From: Chaetorhynchus papuensis
Lineage: Eukaryota > Chordata > Aves > Passeriformes > Rhipiduridae
Direction of reading: 5' to 3'
Assembly (NCBI GenBank): GCA_013396525.1
Contig: VWYX01000252.1
Coordinates: forward strand, 714,364-778,363
Length of the DNA: 64,000 bases
Shown here: piece after piece, positions 60,601-64,000 of the stretch
How positions within the stretch are numbered: position 1 is the first letter of the stretch
Layout of the letters: every line of letters begins with the position of its first letter
Made by a program: the position numbers and the translations under genes
The notes under the pieces: model-generated
What the model saw: the letters and a program-made list of their open reading frames with translations, nothing else
Database searches by the model: none
Told to the model about the DNA's origin: nothing

Positions 60601-62010
60601 GCAGCAGCCTGGCCCCTCCTGGCTTTTCCTCCTTCCTGAACATTGTGCCGGGATGTGGGTGTAAGTGAGGGGTAGGGGCTCGGCTGGGCTGCGGGGTCTC
60701 CAGATGCTGGGAAGCGCAGCACCCCAGTGCCCGGGGACCATGGACACCCTGCCGCGGAGGGTCCCGCTCGGCACCAGGACCAGGTGGCAGGTAAGGGAGA
60801 GCAGAGATCCTGCCTCGGCAACCGGTGAGCACTCGTGAACTGCTCTTGGGGTACCTTATCTCTGCGCCCCCCCTACCCGAGCTGAGCTGTCCCCATCCCA
60901 CGTTCTGTGGCTGTGGTCCCCACGGAGCCCTTGCTGTGGGGCGGCCAGTCCTGGTGTTGCAGGAGACGCCCGGACTTCGTCCCAGTCCTGGATCCCACGC
61001 CTGGTGTTTTCCAGCGTTTCATTTTTTCCACAGTGTGTAATAGCCGCTCACTCGCCCCCGCAGCTGAGCCCAGTGCTGGCCGAGCGGGGGGGTCCCTCCG
61101 GGGGCTGGCGGGACAGTGGGCGATGCTGGCGGGAGCCGAACCCGGGGCTCCTCCTGGCGGCCCCGGGACCGGCGTCCCCTAACGGGGATGGAGTACTTCC
61201 TATCTACACTGCCCGGGAAGGGTTAAGCCCGTCAGCTAGTCCAGGGCGGAAGGGAGGGACGTGGGGAGCAGCAGACGGTAAATTTAGATCCCCGGAGCAT
61301 CCCGACATGGCGTGAGCGCCGGGTGACGGAAATTGTTCCTCCTCGAGTTGCCTCCCACTCACGCAGAGAATGTGTGGCAGCATGGCTGCTCCACGGGTGG
61401 TGGCCCTGCCTGCCGGCCGCAGGCCTGTGGGCCACATGGGCAGGAATACGGAGCACTCAGCCGGGCTTGTGCACCATGAGCTGCTGCTGGGCTGCATGGG
61501 AGCAGAGGCGTGTGCCTGGGTGCCAGAGTTGGGCATGCACAGGGGTGCCCAGGTGTGCCATCCACGGCAGGCACGTGTTGCTGGGGACAGCCAGAACCTG
61601 TGCTTGTGTGTCCTCTTCCACTGGCAGCCACTGGGGTCTGGCTGCCCACAGCTCTTAGTGTTTAAAGCATGTATTTCCAACACCGTATCTCCAAAACTGA
61701 GCCCATGTGTAATTTTCCTTCTGGGACTGTGTCTTGTCCTGATGCCTGGCACATGCATGGGTCTCCCCGGATGGATGGGGATGTGTGCCTAGGTAGGATG
61801 CATGCCTCAGCAGGCAGGGTTGCTCACTGGTTTCAGGCAGCTGCTGGCGTGATGAAGACAGGAGCACAGGATGGTAATTCTCTTGGTGGCAAATGCTAGT
61901 TTGGAATGGGTAGGGTTTGTGCTCAGGCTGCTGTCCGGGATGTGCAGGAAAAATGCATAAAGGCCATGCCCAGTGTGGTCACTTGTACTGCCATTCTCTG
62001 TTTCTGCTAG
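57626..62010 (+). other. PHLDB1: Probable PHLDB1 5' intron
   Basis: About 4.4 kb between the probable untranslated exon and the first coding exon. Many open frames appear because the sequence is GC-rich, but none resembles a known protein or has a coherent splice pattern. GC-rich segments at about 60030-60330 and 61050-61330 could hold alternative untranslated exons; a GAGCCAG|gtgagg donor ends at 60317. I see no transposon or RNA gene. Confidence 0.55.
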
Positions 62011-62016
62011 CAGCCC

Positions 62017-62913
62017 ATGTCCGGTACCATCCAACGTCTCCAAGAAGGCACCATGGAAGCATCTGGCAGGACCCCCACCAGCCCAACCCACAGAGTCCAG
62101 ACTGTCATCCAGGTGAGCATGCAGGATCACAGAACCTCTGCTCTGTGGGAACAGGGGAATCTGGCTGGGAGTCCTCTGCAGCCAGCCCTACCACTGGTAC
62201 TGGCGCTGCCCTTCAGCCTCTCCTCAGTCTCAGCCAATCTTATTACGGGATCGTCAGCAAAGCCCATTGAGCTAAGCGGCTGGCAGCTCGGATCCTCTTA
62301 GATGCAGCCCAAGCCCCATGGATCTCCAGCTCCCGCAGCAGCTCACCTCTGCTTCCCGGGATAGGCAGCACAGACAGGAGAGCCCTCCTCTCCTGCATCT
62401 TGCTGCTGGACAGTCCTGCTGGCGTGTGGCTGTGCCTGGGCATTGACCCTGGCTATGTGGCCATTTTGGAGCAGCCCAGCCAGGTGGACAGTGCAGGGGA
62501 GTGGGCTGCCGCTGCGGGAGCTGTGAGCATCTCTCCCTCTCCTCCTACAGAACAGCCCCCTGGACTTGATCGACACGGGCAAGGGGCTTAAAGTGCAGAC
62601 GGAGAAGCCGCATTTGGTGAGCCTGGGCAGCGGCCGGCTCAGCACTGCCATCACACTCCTGCCCCTGGAGGAAGGTGAGTGCCAGGGGATCTCCACGGGC
62701 ACGCTGGTGACAGAGACACTGAGACGCCCTCTCTGCTGGCAGGGAGGACCACCATTGGCACGGCTGCGACAGACATCGTCCTGCAGGGCCCCGGGCTGGC
62801 GCCCCAGCACTGCTACATCGAGAACGTGCGAGGGACACTCACCCTGCACCCCTGTGGCAACGCCTGTGCCATCGACGGTGTGCCACTCCAGCGGCCCATG
62901 CACCTCACCCAAG
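62017..62913 (+). CDS. PHLDB1: PHLDB1 (LL5-alpha), first three coding exons with FHA domain
   Basis: Pleckstrin-homology-like scaffold at the cell cortex that helps anchor microtubules and acts in insulin-stimulated Akt signalling. Exons seen are 62017-62112 (acceptor cag before 62011 or 62014), 62551-62674 and 62743-62913. The first encodes MSGTIQRLQEGTMEASGRTP and on to VQTVIQ, which differs from the human N-terminus. The second encodes SPLDLIDTGKGLKVQTEKPH and LVSLGSGRLSTAITLLPLEE. The third encodes GPGLAPQHCYIENVRGTLTL and HPCGNACAIDG, the FHA core, and ends in TQ plus one base. The rest of the gene lies beyond the window. The start is the first in-frame ATG after the acceptor; another lies at 62050. 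Confidence 0.93.
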
Positions 62914-63189
62914 GTAGGAACAGGCTGTGGTTCACCGGAGCCTTTGCCTATGGCGTTGTGCCGTTGAGTATTGGGGTGTTCGAGGAGCCATTCCGTAACT
63001 GCATAGCCCAGCTGGCATACTCCTGGCCTCTGTGCTTTGCGGTGGGAACCTGTCAGGTCCTGGCACAGTTTTGAGAGCTGGCTTTGCTGCGGGTATCAAG
63101 TGAGGTGGGAAGGGAGAGATCCGGGCGGGCTTTGAAGAACAGCAGAGATGCTGAGCCGACTTTGGAAAGGGAGATGACGGAGGAAAACA
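62914..63189 (+). other. PHLDB1: PHLDB1 intron 3 (start)
   Basis: Intron sequence after the gtagga donor at 62914. The frame stays open for a while but no longer matches PHLDB1, so I read it as intron. Confidence 0.75.
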
Positions 63190-63990
63190 CCTCGGGTGTC
63201 CTCCCGACGGATGGCTACCGGGACACTGCCGGTCTGCCTGCGTGGCTACAGGGCTTGGACCCGGCCGGCCCCACCACGGCCGCTCCCAGGGAGCGTGGAC
63301 AAAGCCTCAGGCCCTTCCCACGCGATCCCCGCCCCGCCACAGCCCGTGCCTCGCTTCCCGGGGAGGACCCTCGGGCGGGGCGGGTGAGGCCCGGCCTCCC
63401 GCCCCTCCCCGGGGGCGGTGCGGCGCTGCCCGGGCGGTGGCGGCGGCGGCGGCGGTGGCGAGGTGAGTGCGGTGCTGCGGACCACGCGTGTCCGCGCCGG
63501 GCGGGAGGTTCGCTGCCGTTCCTCCGCGGGTCACAAAGCCACAGTGCCCCTCGCAGGCGGTGGCGCTGCGGCCCCCCCGCCTGCCCCCGTCCCTCCCGGG
63601 AAGGGGGACCCACCCGCGTGGGCGCTGCCGCGGGCGTCTCCGCGGGGGACAATGGGAGCCACGTGGCCGTCGGAGAAGGCTCCGGCGCGACGGCCCGCGG
63701 AGTCCTGCCGGGTCCCGCTGGCCCCACAGTAGGCACTGAGGGCCATGGTGGGGTGCGGGCAGGGGTCAGCCAAGCTGCTCATCCTCCTGCCCGCGGGGGG
63801 AGGCAGGGACTTGACAGAGCAGGGACAACATCTGTGCAATGCCACAGCGGGATGAACTGCGGGGCTGTCAGGCCGACGCTCGGGGTGCAGTTTGGCTGTT
63901 GGTTACTCGCTTTGCCGAGCGACCTGTGGCTCCACTGGTGCCGGCACGGGGCAGTGATGCATCTCTCCGGGGCAGCCGTTGCCAGGCTGG
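63190..63990 (+). promoter_or_regulatory. PHLDB1: Internal PHLDB1 CpG island, possible alternative promoter
   Basis: GC content and CpG density rise sharply, with a (GGC)n-type run at about 63436-63460 directly followed by a strong donor, GCGAG|gtgagt, with the exon end at 63462. No coding frame fits PHLDB1. An alternative untranslated first exon for a PHLDB1 isoform lacking the N-terminal FHA exons is possible. The window ends before any further PHLDB1 exon is seen. Confidence 0.45.
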
Positions 63991-64000
63991 GCGGCGGCTT

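Noticed and set aside
1..64000. Mobile elements, CRISPR arrays, operons, tRNA or rRNA genes
   Set aside because: I found no reverse transcriptase or transposase frames, long terminal repeats, spaced direct-repeat arrays or tRNA-like cloverleafs. Old fragments of repeats could still escape reading by eye.

Overview
This window is vertebrate nuclear DNA from one conserved gene block. In order it holds KMT2A (MLL1, +), TTC36 (+), TMEM25 (+), IFT46 (-), ARCN1 (+) and the start of PHLDB1 (+). The order and orientation match the human 11q23.3 neighbourhood. Proteins match the vertebrate families closely, introns are short (KMT2A exons 2-36 fit in about 29.5 kb), and I see no interspersed retroelement bodies. 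That suggests a bird, probably a gene-dense microchromosome. The bird call is inference; the gene calls are read directly.

Layout. 1-7250: GC-rich start, then KMT2A intron 1; the usual exon 1 coding sequence is not visible. 7251-36759: 35 KMT2A coding exons (2-36) that join into one frame of 3,843 residues ending at TAG, carrying AT-hooks, CXXC, PHD1-3, bromodomain, HCF-binding motif, extended PHD4, FYRN, two taspase-1 sites, the KIX-binding activation motif, FYRC, Win motif and SET/post-SET. 36760 to about 40.8 kb: 3' UTR. 41107-41987: TTC36 (3 exons, 188 aa). 42717-44416: TMEM25 (6 coding exons, 368 aa) plus a likely 5' UTR exon. 45334-49038: IFT46 on the minus strand (11 coding exons). 49039-49257: a 219-bp shared promoter for IFT46 and ARCN1. 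49258-55972: ARCN1 (10 exons, 510 aa; exon 1 codes only the start codon). 55973 to about 57.46 kb: ARCN1 3' UTR. 57.48-57.63 kb: probable PHLDB1 promoter and untranslated exon. 62017-62913: first three coding exons of PHLDB1 (FHA domain), followed by a second CpG-rich segment that may be an internal promoter.

The genes are not an operon and their products act separately: histone H3K4 methylation (KMT2A), an Hsp70-associated TPR protein (TTC36), a neuronal Ig-type membrane protein (TMEM25), ciliary transport (IFT46), COPI vesicle coat (ARCN1) and a cortical microtubule-anchoring scaffold (PHLDB1). What links them is compact packing: KMT2A and TTC36 are a few hundred bases apart, TMEM25 and IFT46 converge with poly(A) signals about 175 bp apart, IFT46 and ARCN1 diverge from one promoter, and ARCN1 ends almost at the PHLDB1 promoter.

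I found no undescribed system. The best leads are a GC-AG intron that splits the KMT2A Win motif, a near-identical 63-bp tandem duplication in an ARCN1 intron, sense poly(A) signals in KMT2A introns 9 and 10, a 39-nt alternating purine-pyrimidine run in KMT2A intron 4, two in-frame donors in IFT46 exon 1, and an internal PHLDB1 CpG island with a candidate first-exon donor.
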